From assembly GCA_003353795.1 (NCBI GenBank), contig PIVY01000007.1, positions 1-58,727 on the forward strand: a stretch of 58,727 nucleotides of DNA, in the 5' to 3' direction. Under the pieces are notes generated by a model. That model was not told where the DNA came from, ran no database searches, and saw only the letters and a program-made list of their open reading frames with translations. Source of the DNA: a bacterium. GTDB taxonomy: Bacteria; Krumholzibacteriota; Krumholzibacteriia; LZORAL124-64-63. Each line of letters opens with the position of its first letter. Position 1 is the first letter of the stretch. Of this stretch, positions 50,427 through 58,725 are shown piece after piece. Position numbers and translations under genes: made by a program.

Positions 50427-50609
50427 ATGTGGGATACCGTGGGAATCATCGCGTCGGTGGTCGTGATCATCCTGTTGCTCCAGGTGCTCGACGTGTCGGA
50501 GATCCTCAAGGCTCGACTGCGCGGCGAGTCGACGAAGTCGGACCTGGATAGCCGGGTCGACGGGATCGAGGAGCGGCTGGCGGCTGTCGAGCGGAAGGTC
50601 GGCGACTAG
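50427..50609 (+). CDS. Small single-pass membrane protein with coiled coil
   Basis: This is a 60-residue ORF starting at ATG 50427 (a GTG two codons earlier is the alternative), with AGGGG upstream. One transmembrane helix (VGIIASVVVIILLLQVL) is followed by a charged helix (SDLDSRVDGIEERLAAVERKVGD) with heptad spacing. It resembles PspB-like small membrane proteins but lacks further diagnostic residues. It is upstream of a GNAT gene on the same strand with a 33-base gap, so they may be co-transcribed. Confidence 0.6.
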   Translation: MWDTVGIIASVVVIILLLQVLDVSEILKARLRGESTKSDLDSRVDGIEERLAAVERKVGD

Positions 50610-50642
50610 CGACCCGCTGCGACCGAGACAAGGACGTGTGGC

Positions 50643-51095
50643 ATGCCCGATCCGGTCATTCGAGTGGCACTACCGGCCGATGCTTCGGCCATTGCCGACC
50701 TTTCGTCCCAGCTCGGCTATCCCATCCTCGCAGACCAGGCCGCCGAACGCCTGGCGGCGATCCTCGCCATGAACGACCAGGCCGTGCTGATCGCCTGCCA
50801 TGCCGACGGTCCGGCCGTGGGCTGGGTCCACGTGTTCCGGGCGCTCCGCATCGAGTCGCGCGCGTTCGCCGAGATCGGCGGCCTCGTGGTCGACGAGAAG
50901 CACCGGGGGCGCGGCCACGGTCGGCGATTGGTGGCGGCGGCGGAGGACTGGGCGATGGCCCGCGGACTCACCAAACTCCGCGTGCGCACCCGATCCGGAC
51001 GCGCCGACGCCCGAGCGTTCTACGAGAATCTGGGTTTCGATCTGGCGAAAGAGCAGCACATCTACGACCGGGGCTGCAGGGCGGACTCGCGGTGA
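50643..51095 (+). CDS. GNAT-family N-acetyltransferase
   Basis: The 150-residue protein has the GNAT fold: VALPADASAIADLSSQLGYP at the N-terminus, strand 4 EIGGLVVDEKHRGRGHGRRLV with the acetyl-CoA pyrophosphate loop (RGRGHG), and a late YENLGFDLAKEQHIY helix-strand. The substrate is unknown; relatives acetylate amino groups of small molecules or proteins. The next gene follows after 16 bases. Confidence 0.9.
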   Translation: MPDPVIRVALPADASAIADLSSQLGYPILADQAAERLAAILAMNDQAVLIACHADGPAVGWVHVFRALRIESRAFAEIGGLVVDEKHRGRGHGRRLVAAAEDWAMARGLTKLRVRTRSGRADARAFYENLGFDLAKEQHIYDRGCRADSR

Positions 51096-51111
51096 TGGAA
51101 ACGAGGACTCC

Positions 51112-51672
51112 ATGAACACGTTCGCAGCCCTGCTTCGCGGGATCAACGTGGGCGGCCACGGTACCTTGCCCATGAAAGAGCTTCGCACCGTGCTGGAGGG
51201 GCTCGGATTGCAGGAGGTCATGACTTACCTGCAAAGCGGCAACGTCGTCTTCCGGAGCAGCATCGATGACCGCCAGGAGCTGTCGCGCAAGATCAGGTCC
51301 GCGATCAACGACAGTCATGGCTTCACGCCGGAAGTGCTGGTCCTCTCCGTCGCGGATCTGGAGGCTGCCGTCGCGGCCAGTCCCTTTCCCGAGGCTGCGG
51401 CCGAGCCGAAGACGCTGCACTGCTCCTTCCTGCGCTCGAAGCCCGCCAGCCCGGACCTGGAGAAGCTGGCGTCGCTGCAGTCGGCGAGCGAGCGGTTCGA
51501 GCTCGTCGGATCCGTCTTCTACCTCCATGCTCCGGATGGGATCGGGCGGTCCAAGCTCGCCGCGCAGGTAGAGAAGGCACTCGGCGTCGCCGCGACGGGT
51601 CGCAACTGGCGGTCCGTCAATGCGGTCCTGGCCATGGCCCGGGAGGTGGCGGCGACGGCGGACGCTGAATAA
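51112..51672 (+). CDS. DUF1697 family protein
   Basis: This 186-residue cytoplasmic protein is a typical DUF1697 member. It has FAALLRGINVGGHGTLPMKEL at the N-terminus, MTYLQSGNVVF near residue 43 and a C-terminal GRNWRSVNAVLAMA, all hallmarks of the family. The domain is widespread and its activity is unproven. It lies between a GNAT and a VOC gene in what looks like one transcription unit. Confidence 0.92.
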   Translation: MNTFAALLRGINVGGHGTLPMKELRTVLEGLGLQEVMTYLQSGNVVFRSSIDDRQELSRKIRSAINDSHGFTPEVLVLSVADLEAAVAASPFPEAAAEPKTLHCSFLRSKPASPDLEKLASLQSASERFELVGSVFYLHAPDGIGRSKLAAQVEKALGVAATGRNWRSVNAVLAMAREVAATADAE

Positions 51673-51727
51673 GGTAGGCGGGTCCCGGATTCAATCCCCA
51701 CTGCCTACGGTGCCAAGGAGGCACACC

Positions 51728-52090
51728 ATGACCGTTCGCGAACACTCCATTTATTACTTCGAGATCGTGACGCCGGATGTCGAGACCGTGTGCCGGCTTT
51801 ACGGCGAGGCGTACGGCTGGACCTTCGAGGCCAAGGGACCCGAGTGGGGGAATTCGTACGTGGCGTCGCTGCCCGACGGTTCGCTCTGTGGTGTTCGCGC
51901 CCCGATGCACGAGACGGAGCAGCCGATCGTGCGTACCTATCTCCGGGTCGCCGATATCGATGCTGCGGTCGAGGAGGCGGGCAAGCTCGGAGCCGAGATC
52001 GCTCTCGAGCCCATGGAGATGCCGGGCCACGGCAGGATCGCCATCTACTTGCTTGGTGGCATCCAGCAGGGTCTTTGGCAGGTCCCTTGA
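51728..52090 (+). CDS. VOC-family (glyoxalase/bleomycin-resistance fold) protein
   Basis: The 120-residue protein has the paired beta-alpha-beta-beta-beta units of the VOC fold: SIYYFEIVTPDVETVCRLYGEAYGWTF at the start and VADIDAAVEEAGKLGAEIALEP in the second half. CAAGGAGGCACACC precedes the ATG. The metal ligands usual in glyoxalase I cannot all be identified, so substrate and activity are open. It is the last gene of the 50427-52090 run. Confidence 0.87.
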   Translation: MTVREHSIYYFEIVTPDVETVCRLYGEAYGWTFEAKGPEWGNSYVASLPDGSLCGVRAPMHETEQPIVRTYLRVADIDAAVEEAGKLGAEIALEPMEMPGHGRIAIYLLGGIQQGLWQVP

Positions 52091-52195
52091 AGCTGGTCGC
52101 CCTCGCCCTCGCTGGGTCCGCCATTGAATGGCCCGACGCCAATGTCCGGTAGGGACAGCGGTCGCTCCGACCGCGCGCGCCGGTGTGGCCCCGCT

Positions 52196-53902
52196 TCAGC
52201 GAATCAATACCAGCCGTCCCTGAGCCCTCGCTTCCCCACTTTGCAGACTGCTAAGGTAGACTCCTGCCGCTACGTCGCGACCGTTGTCATCCCGGCCGTC
52301 CCAGATCGCGGAATGCCTCCCCGCTGCCTGCCGGTTCTCGCTCACGAGAATCCGCACCAGCCGCCCGCCGGCATCGTGGATGCGTAGCTCGACCGCTCCT
52401 GCCCGCTTGAGTTCGTAGACGATCGCGGTGCGGGGGTTGAATGGGTTGGGCTCGTTGTCGTGAAGCTGCACGGAGGGTGCCGATGCCGGGCCGGCTGCCG
52501 TCACGTCGCCACACGCCGCAGCCACATCGATCCGCCCGTACCCGTAAACGCTGTTGGGGACGAACTGCCCGTCGCCACACTGCCCGCTCATCAGTTGCAG
52601 AGCGGTGATGTTGAGCCGCGCCTCGATAGCTTCGGGATCCCCGCGAAGATCCGGCGCCGCGGTCACCACCAGCGCCACCACGCCGGCCAGATGGGCATTC
52701 GCCATGGCCCCGCCGCTCCAGTACGAGTAGTCGTCGCCCGGCAGACAGGACAGGATGTCAATCCCCGGCGCCACGATGTCCGGCTTGATGAGTGTGCCTT
52801 GCCCGGTCGACACCGGGCCGCGCCCCGAAAAAGAGGCGATACCGTCGCCCGGCGCGCTCGCGCCGACGGTGTACGTCTCGTCGTAGATCGCCGGCGGAAA
52901 TATGATCGTCTCGCAGCCAGGGCCGCCGCCACCGGCCGTTCCCACGACCATGATTCCCGCCGCCCGCACGGCCGCCACCACCGGCAGCAACGTGTCCCAG
53001 GCACAACCGAGTCCGGGCGGGCAGTACCAGGCCGTGGTGATGACGTCGGGCGCCAGGGCCGGATCGCCGACACCGCCGCCCACCGGCCGCGGCGCCAGCA
53101 TCCACTCGAACCCCTCGTACATCATCGACGGCGAACTCCAGCCGCCGTCGATGCAGCGGCAGGCGATCCAGCGCGCACCCGGCGCCACGCCGATCTGCAT
53201 GCCCTGCCCGTCGTCGCCCACGGCGGTTCCGAGGACGTGGGTACCGTGGCCGAGGTCGTCGCATGGTTCGGGCGCGTCGGGACCGCAGGCGCCGCCGCTG
53301 CTGTGGACGGCATCGTACCAGTTGTAGTCGTGGTCGGCCGAGGTGCCGCTCCAGCCGCGATACTGGTCCCGCACCGCCGGGTGCGTCCAATCGCAGCCGC
53401 TATCGAGGATGCCGACCACCCCGGCTTGACCCGTGTTGCCGGTGGCCCAGACCTCGGGCGCGCCGATCTGCTCGATGTTCCAAGGGATGGTGCGGGTGAC
53501 GGGGGCCGGAAGGGAGAGGACGCCCGGTTCACCGGCGACCAGTGGGACGAGAGGGTCGGGGACGACTCGGGCCACGTCGCCGCGCCGCGTGAGTTCGGCG
53601 ACGAGCGCGGCGTCGGCCTGGGAAACGGCGACGGCGTTGCAGATCCAGAAGGTGCGGTAGTCGACACCGGCCTCGTCGAGGAACGCACGCAGTTCCGGTT
53701 GGGTGCGGGCGGCGGTCTCCTGTAGAAGGTCACAGACTCGTCGGCTGCGGGCACGACGGTCGGACAATGTCGCGGCGGGTTCGAGATCGGCCTGGCCGGC
53801 GAGGATGATCAGGATGTCGGTGGGTGGTGTGGCCGCGTCGGCAGTCGGGAAGAAGACGATAGCGAGGAGGAATGTAAAGACTAGGGCGATGGGGCGGGTC
53901 AT
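52196..53902 (-). CDS. Secreted subtilisin-fold (S8) pseudopeptidase with sorting domain
   Basis: The ATG at 53902 starts a 568-residue protein with a signal peptide (LVFTFLLAIVFFPTADA) and an inhibitor-like propeptide to about residue 135. The S8 fold shows Asp167 (GILDSGCDWTHP) and His219 (DLGHGTHVLGT). The serine motif GTSMAxP reads GGAMANAH, with Ala399 in place of the catalytic Ser. The oxyanion Asn of AAGN is Gly325 (GTAGGGGPGC). Two independent losses make proteolysis very unlikely. Cys pairs suggest disulfides. The C-terminal ~85 residues (NEPNPFNPRTAIVYELKRAG; AIWDGRDDNGRDVAAGVYLSS) are a FlgD-like sorting domain. It may bind peptides or serve as a surface scaffold. Confidence 0.88.
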   Translation of the reverse strand: MTRPIALVFTFLLAIVFFPTADAATPPTDILIILAGQADLEPAATLSDRRARSRRVCDLLQETAARTQPELRAFLDEAGVDYRTFWICNAVAVSQADAALVAELTRRGDVARVVPDPLVPLVAGEPGVLSLPAPVTRTIPWNIEQIGAPEVWATGNTGQAGVVGILDSGCDWTHPAVRDQYRGWSGTSADHDYNWYDAVHSSGGACGPDAPEPCDDLGHGTHVLGTAVGDDGQGMQIGVAPGARWIACRCIDGGWSSPSMMYEGFEWMLAPRPVGGGVGDPALAPDVITTAWYCPPGLGCAWDTLLPVVAAVRAAGIMVVGTAGGGGPGCETIIFPPAIYDETYTVGASAPGDGIASFSGRGPVSTGQGTLIKPDIVAPGIDILSCLPGDDYSYWSGGAMANAHLAGVVALVVTAAPDLRGDPEAIEARLNITALQLMSGQCGDGQFVPNSVYGYGRIDVAAACGDVTAAGPASAPSVQLHDNEPNPFNPRTAIVYELKRAGAVELRIHDAGGRLVRILVSENRQAAGRHSAIWDGRDDNGRDVAAGVYLSSLQSGEARAQGRLVLIR

Positions 53903-54012
53903 GGCGGCGACCTCCTGACGCGGGTTGCCGCCATTGTACCACGCTGCGATCATGGTGTGCCGAATCCGAGGCCGCTCCCCCACGAACGGCCCCGGACCCT
54001 GATCCGGCTCTC

Positions 54013-54576
54013 TTACTCGAACAGCCCCTTCACCTCGCTCAACGTCCGCGCCTCGACGGCCACCGTATCGTCGTTCAACCACGCCACCACCCACGAATCG
54101 AACGGGTACGAGCACGGCTGCAGGTCGCCGCCGCCGAAGTCCACCACCGGCACGCCATCGGGCAAGCTCGGCGGATCGGACGGCCCGAACGAGATCTCCT
54201 CGTAGCCGTCGCTGTCGGCGGAGAAGATGATCAGCGAGAGGACCGTGCCGGCCGGATCGACCGGACGGGGCACGGTGTAGCTGACCAGGTGGTTGTCGTT
54301 GGTGCCGGCGTTCTCGAACATCAGGTCGGTGAAGGCGATGTTGAACCCCGGTGCCGTGCAGGAGATGCCCACCTCGTAGCCGGCCACCGAACTGCCCGTG
54401 GCATTGGTCAGCACGACGTAGGCGGTGACGGCGAATTCCGGTGAGATCTCCGTCGAGGCCGTATCCCGCGTGAACTCGCTGTCGCTGAAGTAGAGCCCTA
54501 GCGCATTGTCTTCGGCCAGGGCGGCCGTTCCGGCGATCAGACAGATCGCGACGATTGCTATGATCCTTCGATGCAT
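54013..54576 (-). CDS. Secreted beta-rich protein of unknown function
   Basis: The ATG at 54576, after GGGAGGAAGCC, gives 187 residues with a signal peptide (IIAIVAICLIAGTAALA). The rest is one beta-rich domain (AVTAYVVLTNATGSSVAGYEVGI; NAGTNDNHLVSYTVPRPVD), akin to cohesin or immunoglobulin-like modules of secreted proteins in this type of genome. There is no sorting domain. It lies 110 bases upstream of the pseudopeptidase gene, on the same strand. Confidence 0.75.
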   Translation of the reverse strand: MHRRIIAIVAICLIAGTAALAEDNALGLYFSDSEFTRDTASTEISPEFAVTAYVVLTNATGSSVAGYEVGISCTAPGFNIAFTDLMFENAGTNDNHLVSYTVPRPVDPAGTVLSLIIFSADSDGYEEISFGPSDPPSLPDGVPVVDFGGGDLQPCSYPFDSWVVAWLNDDTVAVEARTLSEVKGLFE

Positions 54577-54745
54577 GGCTTCCTCCCTCTTGTGATTCCC
54601 GATGCGCACTGGGGGAGATTGGTGGGGCCCTGCGCTGTGATTGGTATGATTCGTCGGACGGTCGCCGCGCGTTCCCGGTCGAAATCGTCAAACGGTCATA
54701 TCATGTCCGGAATCCTCGACCACTCCACCGCAGGAGGCCCGAGCC

Positions 54746-55306
54746 ATGCCCCGACTCTTCTCCGTCCTGCTCGGCGGCAACGCCCCCAAGAGCAACACCG
54801 AACTGCACGACGTCGTGTTCGTGGCGGGCGACCGCGTGGAGGAGACCTACGAGGACCTCATGGATCTCTGGTTTGGCTGCACCGACGGGCTGCACATCGA
54901 CTCATGGCTCGATCTGGAAATCGTCGACGGCCACCGCGTCACGTTGCAGACCGAGAAGCAGACGGACGCCAAGAAGCTCTTCTTCATCAATCTCGGCGCC
55001 TACCGCCCGGGCGAATTCGCCGAGTTGCACGCCAATACGTTCCTGGTGGCCGCCAGCGAAGACGAGGCCAAGCGCCGGGCCAAGGAGCAACTGCTGCAGG
55101 GCCTGGTCTTCGTGCACACCGACGACCTCTACGAGGTGGACGATTGCCTGGAGATCGGCGCGGTGGCCGGCCTTCACGTGCACCTCGAGGCCACGGACAC
55201 GGTCCGGCCGCTGGATCCCAACAACGGCTGGCATCCGTTGCCCGACGACGTGATCGCCGACTACATGGCGCGGCATGGCGAGGAGCCGTGTCGCGGGAAC
55301 GGTTGA
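54746..55306 (+). CDS. DUF1543 domain protein
   Basis: The 186-residue protein begins MPRLFSVLLGGNAPKSNTELHDVVFVAG, the typical start of DUF1543, followed by CTDGLHIDSWLDLEIVDGHRV and KKLFFINLGAYRPGEFAELHAN. A second similar block (FVHTDDLYEVDDCLEIG) may be a degenerate repeat of the same unit. The family is cytoplasmic and of unknown role. The GNAT gene starts 5 bases after its stop. Confidence 0.9.
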   Translation: MPRLFSVLLGGNAPKSNTELHDVVFVAGDRVEETYEDLMDLWFGCTDGLHIDSWLDLEIVDGHRVTLQTEKQTDAKKLFFINLGAYRPGEFAELHANTFLVAASEDEAKRRAKEQLLQGLVFVHTDDLYEVDDCLEIGAVAGLHVHLEATDTVRPLDPNNGWHPLPDDVIADYMARHGEEPCRGNG

Positions 55307-55311
55307 CCGGC

Positions 55312-55839
55312 ATGCCCGACCATACCACCGGTCCGACGACCCCACGCCTCCTTCACCGCGCCTTCACCGTCGATGACGCCGAGGCATTCTTCGCCATCAA
55401 TGGAAACCGGGACGTGATGCGGCTCACCGGCGAGCCCGTTCTCGAGTCGGTCGAGAGCGCGAGAACGGCCATCGCCGGCTATCCCGACTTCCGCACCATC
55501 GGGTACGGCCGGTGGGCTTGCGTGCTGAAAGATACCGGTCGTATCATTGGATTCTGCGGCCTGAAATACTTGCCGGATCTCGACGCCGTCGACGTCGGAT
55601 ATCGGTTCCTGCCGGAGTTCTGGGGCCGGGGGCTCGCCACCGAAGCCTGCGCCGCGAGCCTGCGCTACGGCTTCGATACGCTGGGGCTGGACCGGATCAT
55701 CGCCCTGGTCCTCCCCGAGAACGCCGCGTCCATTCGCGTGCTCGAGAGGGTAGGGATGAAGCGGGACGGGGAACTGGAATACGAGGGTCTGACCGCCTTG
55801 CTGTATGCCATCGAGTCTCGCCGGAGGAATCAGTCATGA
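55312..55839 (+). CDS. GNAT-family acetyltransferase, RimJ/RimL type
   Basis: This 175-residue protein has TPRLLHRAFTVDDAEAFFAINGN at the N-terminus, the cofactor loop PEFWGRGLATEACAASLRYGF and PENAASIRVLERVGMKRDGE near residue 145, as in RimJ/RimL-like acetyltransferases. Its stop overlaps the ATG of the methyltransferase (ATGA). The acceptor is unknown. Confidence 0.92.
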   Translation: MPDHTTGPTTPRLLHRAFTVDDAEAFFAINGNRDVMRLTGEPVLESVESARTAIAGYPDFRTIGYGRWACVLKDTGRIIGFCGLKYLPDLDAVDVGYRFLPEFWGRGLATEACAASLRYGFDTLGLDRIIALVLPENAASIRVLERVGMKRDGELEYEGLTALLYAIESRRRNQS

Positions 55840-56783
55840 GCAGCTTTCGTGACCTACTGGCCAGCCACGCTCCCATCGTCCTCGATGGCGGCCTGGCCAC
55901 CACGCTCGAGAACCACGGCCACGACCTCGACGATCCGCTGTGGTCGGCCCGCCTGCTCATCGAGGATCCCGCCGCGATCAGCCGCGTGCACGGCGAATTC
56001 CTCGACGCCGGCGCCGACGTCATCACCACCGCCAGCTACCAGGCCAGCCTCACCGGCTTCGGCGTCCGCGGCCTGAACGAGGCCGAGGGCGAGCGGCTGC
56101 TTCGCCTGTCGGTGGACCTGGCCGTCGAGGCGCGCGACGCGTTCTGGGCCGTGCCGGACAACCGTGCCGGACGCGAGCGGCCTCTCGTTGCCGCCAGCAT
56201 CGGTCCCTACGCCGCGTATCTGGCTGACGGCTCGGAGTACCACGGCCGCTACGACCTTAGCGAAGCGGAGCTCCGCGTCTTTCACGAGCCGCGCTGGCGC
56301 ATCCTGGCCGACACGCCGGCCGACGTGCTGGCCTGCGAGACCATCCCGTCGCGCCGCGAGGCCCGCGTGTTCCTGGACCTGCTCCGCGAGTCGCCTGGCC
56401 GGGAGGCGTGGCTCAGTTTCAGCTGTTGCGATGGGCGCCGTCTCAGCCACGGCAGCGATCTGGTCGACGCAGCTTGCGAGATTGACGCCGTCCCTGCGGT
56501 CGTGGCCATGGGCATCAACTGCACGGCGCCGCAGCACGTGGCCTCCCTCATCGCCGAGGCCCGTCGCGGGACCTCCAGGCCGGTCATCGTCTACCCCAAC
56601 CAGGGCGAGCAGTACGACGGGGTGAACAAGGAGTGGCGCGCCGACCCGGACGCGGGGGACTGGGATACGGCGGTGAAGGAGTGGCGACGGCTCGGCGCGG
56701 CGGGCATCGGCGGCTGTTGTCGCGTGGGGCCGGTAGACATCGCCGGCATCCGGGCGCGGCTCGGTGGATCCGAGTCCGGCTAG
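55836..56783 (+). CDS. mmuM: Homocysteine S-methyltransferase
   Basis: The 315-residue enzyme should transfer a methyl group from S-methylmethionine or S-adenosylmethionine to homocysteine. The N-terminus PIVLDGGLATTLENHGHDLDDPLWSARLL is diagnostic. The zinc-binding cysteines are present: Cys229 in MGINCTAPQ, and Cys294-Cys295 in GIGGCCRVGP. It lacks the cobalamin and folate domains of MetH. It is translationally coupled to the GNAT gene, and its end lies 4 bases from the convergent ExbD-like gene. No S-box or other riboswitch is upstream. Confidence 0.92.
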   Translation: MSSFRDLLASHAPIVLDGGLATTLENHGHDLDDPLWSARLLIEDPAAISRVHGEFLDAGADVITTASYQASLTGFGVRGLNEAEGERLLRLSVDLAVEARDAFWAVPDNRAGRERPLVAASIGPYAAYLADGSEYHGRYDLSEAELRVFHEPRWRILADTPADVLACETIPSRREARVFLDLLRESPGREAWLSFSCCDGRRLSHGSDLVDAACEIDAVPAVVAMGINCTAPQHVASLIAEARRGTSRPVIVYPNQGEQYDGVNKEWRADPDAGDWDTAVKEWRRLGAAGIGGCCRVGPVDIAGIRARLGGSESG

Positions 56784-56787
56784 CGCT

Positions 56788-57726
56788 CTACCAGCCGTCC
56801 TCGTAGTAGTAGTCGTACTCCGTGAGGATCTCCTTGGTGAACTGCCAGGCCTCGTTGTAGGAGAGTCCGCTGTCGTCGGGAATGACGATCTTCACGTAGA
56901 GCGCCGCGCCGTGCTCCGACTTGGCCGCGTCCAGGCGCCGGTGCAGTTCGCGCAGCGAGACGGCCTGCGCCGCGCCGCCGCTGGGCGGTGTGTACTCGTA
57001 CTGCATCTCGCCCGCTTCCCGGGACACCCGCACCGAGGCCACGGCCTTTCCCGAGGCCGAGCGCGCCGGCCGGATGAGCTTGAGGTACTTGTCCTCCAGC
57101 GAGGTGAGGTCCTGCCGGTTGCGGGCCAGTTCCAGCTCGAGGTCGGTCTTCTCGTCGCTGAGGGTGATCAGGGCGGCGTCCTTGTCGTCGAGTCGAGCCA
57201 GCAGGGCGGCGATCTCGTCACGCAGATCCCGTTCGGCCTCGCGGCTCGCCTCGCGGATCTCGTCCATGGTCAGCGACGCTGCCATCAACTCGTCGTCCTT
57301 TTCCGCCAGCTGCAGCTCGATGAGGCGGATGCGGGCCAGCAGTTCGGTGTTCTCGTCGGCCAGACCCTCGACCACGGCCAGCTTGGCGGCCACCACCTCC
57401 TGCATGCGCTCGACCTCGTCATTCAAGAGGATGATCTGCATGTTGTAGCCCCGCAGCTCGTCTTCGAGGTCGGTGTTGCGGGCCGACAGCACCGAAAGGC
57501 TGTCGGTGGCCGAGGCGGCCTGCAGTTCGGCCTGGGCCAGCAGTTCCTGGCTGAGGCGGATGCGCTCGACGAGGTTCGCGTTCTTCACGATGACCATCAC
57601 CATCGTGAGCATGAACACCATGAGGATCACCGTCATGATGTCGGTGAACGACGGCCACATGCTGGCCTCGGAACCGCGGTCGCGGCCGTTGAGTCTGAGA
57701 TCCACCGAGTTGCCGAATCGATGCAT
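56788..57726 (-). CDS. MotB/ExbD-like membrane protein with long coiled coil
   Basis: This is a 312-residue protein with one N-terminal transmembrane helix (SMWPSFTDIMTVILMVFMLT). Asp29 sits at the position of the proton-carrying Asp of MotB and ExbD. Residues about 50-215 are a continuous charged helix with heptad character (LEDELRGYNMQIILLNDEVER; ADENTELLARIRLIELQLAEKDDEL). The last ~80 residues form a small alpha/beta domain (HGAALYVKIVIPDDSGLSYNEAWQFTKEIL), like the periplasmic ExbD domain, not an OmpA peptidoglycan-binding domain. It starts 9 bases after the channel-like gene, so both form one operon. Confidence 0.82.
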   Translation of the reverse strand: MHRFGNSVDLRLNGRDRGSEASMWPSFTDIMTVILMVFMLTMVMVIVKNANLVERIRLSQELLAQAELQAASATDSLSVLSARNTDLEDELRGYNMQIILLNDEVERMQEVVAAKLAVVEGLADENTELLARIRLIELQLAEKDDELMAASLTMDEIREASREAERDLRDEIAALLARLDDKDAALITLSDEKTDLELELARNRQDLTSLEDKYLKLIRPARSASGKAVASVRVSREAGEMQYEYTPPSGGAAQAVSLRELHRRLDAAKSEHGAALYVKIVIPDDSGLSYNEAWQFTKEILTEYDYYYEDGW

Positions 57727-57735
57727 GGCGTCCTT

Positions 57736-58725
57736 CTATCGCAGGCGGAAGCCCTCGATGAGTGCCCGGCGCATCTCCGCCAGGGACCCGATCACGTCGT
57801 CGAGACGGCCGCGCAGTTCGCGCTGACCCTCGATGGCCGCATCCCACTGTGCGTTCTCGCCGGCCTGCCGTCCTTCGAGCTCCATCATGGTGTTGCGCGC
57901 CGTGGCCACGCCGCTGCGGATCTCGTCCACCAGCAGGCCCAGTTCGGTGAGCAACAACTTGGTCTGGTGGTCGATGGTCTCCTTGTCGAACTGGAACTCC
58001 GGGATCACGTGCATCAGCACCGTGCGCTCCACCTGGCTGAGGTGGTGGGTCTGCACGTCGGTGAGTTTCTGAAAGAAGTACGTGAACAGGAAGAAGCAGA
58101 CGATGGCCGTGGCCGTGGTGGTGAGCGCCGTGTTCATGCCCAGCAGCATGAGGCCCATGCCCTGGCCCGGCATGGCGGTTCGCAGCACGTCACTGGCGCC
58201 GATCAAGGCGAAGATCAACGAGCTCACCGTGCCGAACACGCCGGTCAGGATGAGCACGTTGTTGACGAAGCGCGGGAAGCTCTGGTGCAACGATTCTTCG
58301 GCCACCGAGATGGCGCTGATGGTGCCGTGGTCGATGGGCACGCCGCGATCGAAGAGGGTCTTGATGGTGCGGTAGCGGTCGGCCAGGAGCGAGGTGTCGG
58401 TGTCGTTTTCTAGGATCTCGCGGGTCGAGCGGCCGTGGGTGCGCAGTTCGAGGAACTTCGCCAGACTTCGTTCCTCCACCGCGTAATGGGCGAAGCCGCG
58501 GTAGAGCTGGAAGACGCCCAGCGAGAACACCAGCACGATGATGCCGTTGAGCGCGATGCTCTTCCAGTCGGCCAGGAACACGCCGACGGTGAATTCCCAG
58601 CGCCAGATCGCCACGGCGACCACCGCCAGGGCGGCGATCACCAGCACGATGCTCATCTGGGTGAGGGATTGCAGGCTTCGCGAACGCATGCGGCCTCGCC
58701 TTTGCAGGATGGGATCGTCGTCCAT
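57736..58725 (-). CDS. MotA/TolQ/ExbB-like proton channel family protein
   Basis: This 329-residue protein has its ATG at 58725, just inside the window edge. Predicted membrane helices lie near residues 25-45, 57-77, 165-190 and 205-225. The pair NVLILTGVFGTVSSLIFALIG and GMNTALTTTATAIVCFFLFTYFF matches the conserved MotA/ExbB core, with the Gly- and Thr-rich faces expected of the ion path. The C-terminal ~100 residues are helical. Together with the downstream coiled-coil protein it should form an ion-driven motor or energy-transducing complex. Any upstream gene of the operon lies outside the window. Confidence 0.87.
   Translation of the reverse strand: MDDDPILQRRGRMRSRSLQSLTQMSIVLVIAALAVVAVAIWRWEFTVGVFLADWKSIALNGIIVLVFSLGVFQLYRGFAHYAVEERSLAKFLELRTHGRSTREILENDTDTSLLADRYRTIKTLFDRGVPIDHGTISAISVAEESLHQSFPRFVNNVLILTGVFGTVSSLIFALIGASDVLRTAMPGQGMGLMLLGMNTALTTTATAIVCFFLFTYFFQKLTDVQTHHLSQVERTVLMHVIPEFQFDKETIDHQTKLLLTELGLLVDEIRSGVATARNTMMELEGRQAGENAQWDAAIEGQRELRGRLDDVIGSLAEMRRALIEGFRLR

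Noticed and set aside
52158-52174. Hairpin GCGGTCG-CTC-CGACCGC as a terminator
   Set aside because: The 7-bp stem is perfect but is not followed by a T-run on either strand, so it may be chance in GC-rich DNA.
54577-55835. SAM or S-box riboswitch controlling the homocysteine methyltransferase
   Set aside because: The gene is internal to an operon with coding sequence right up to its start, and the region before 54746 shows no riboswitch-like helices.
56788-58725. Complete Zorya defence system
   Set aside because: The stator lacks the OmpA-like peptidoglycan domain of ZorB, and no ZorC or ZorD/E gene is in view; only a distant MotAB/ExbBD relation can be claimed.
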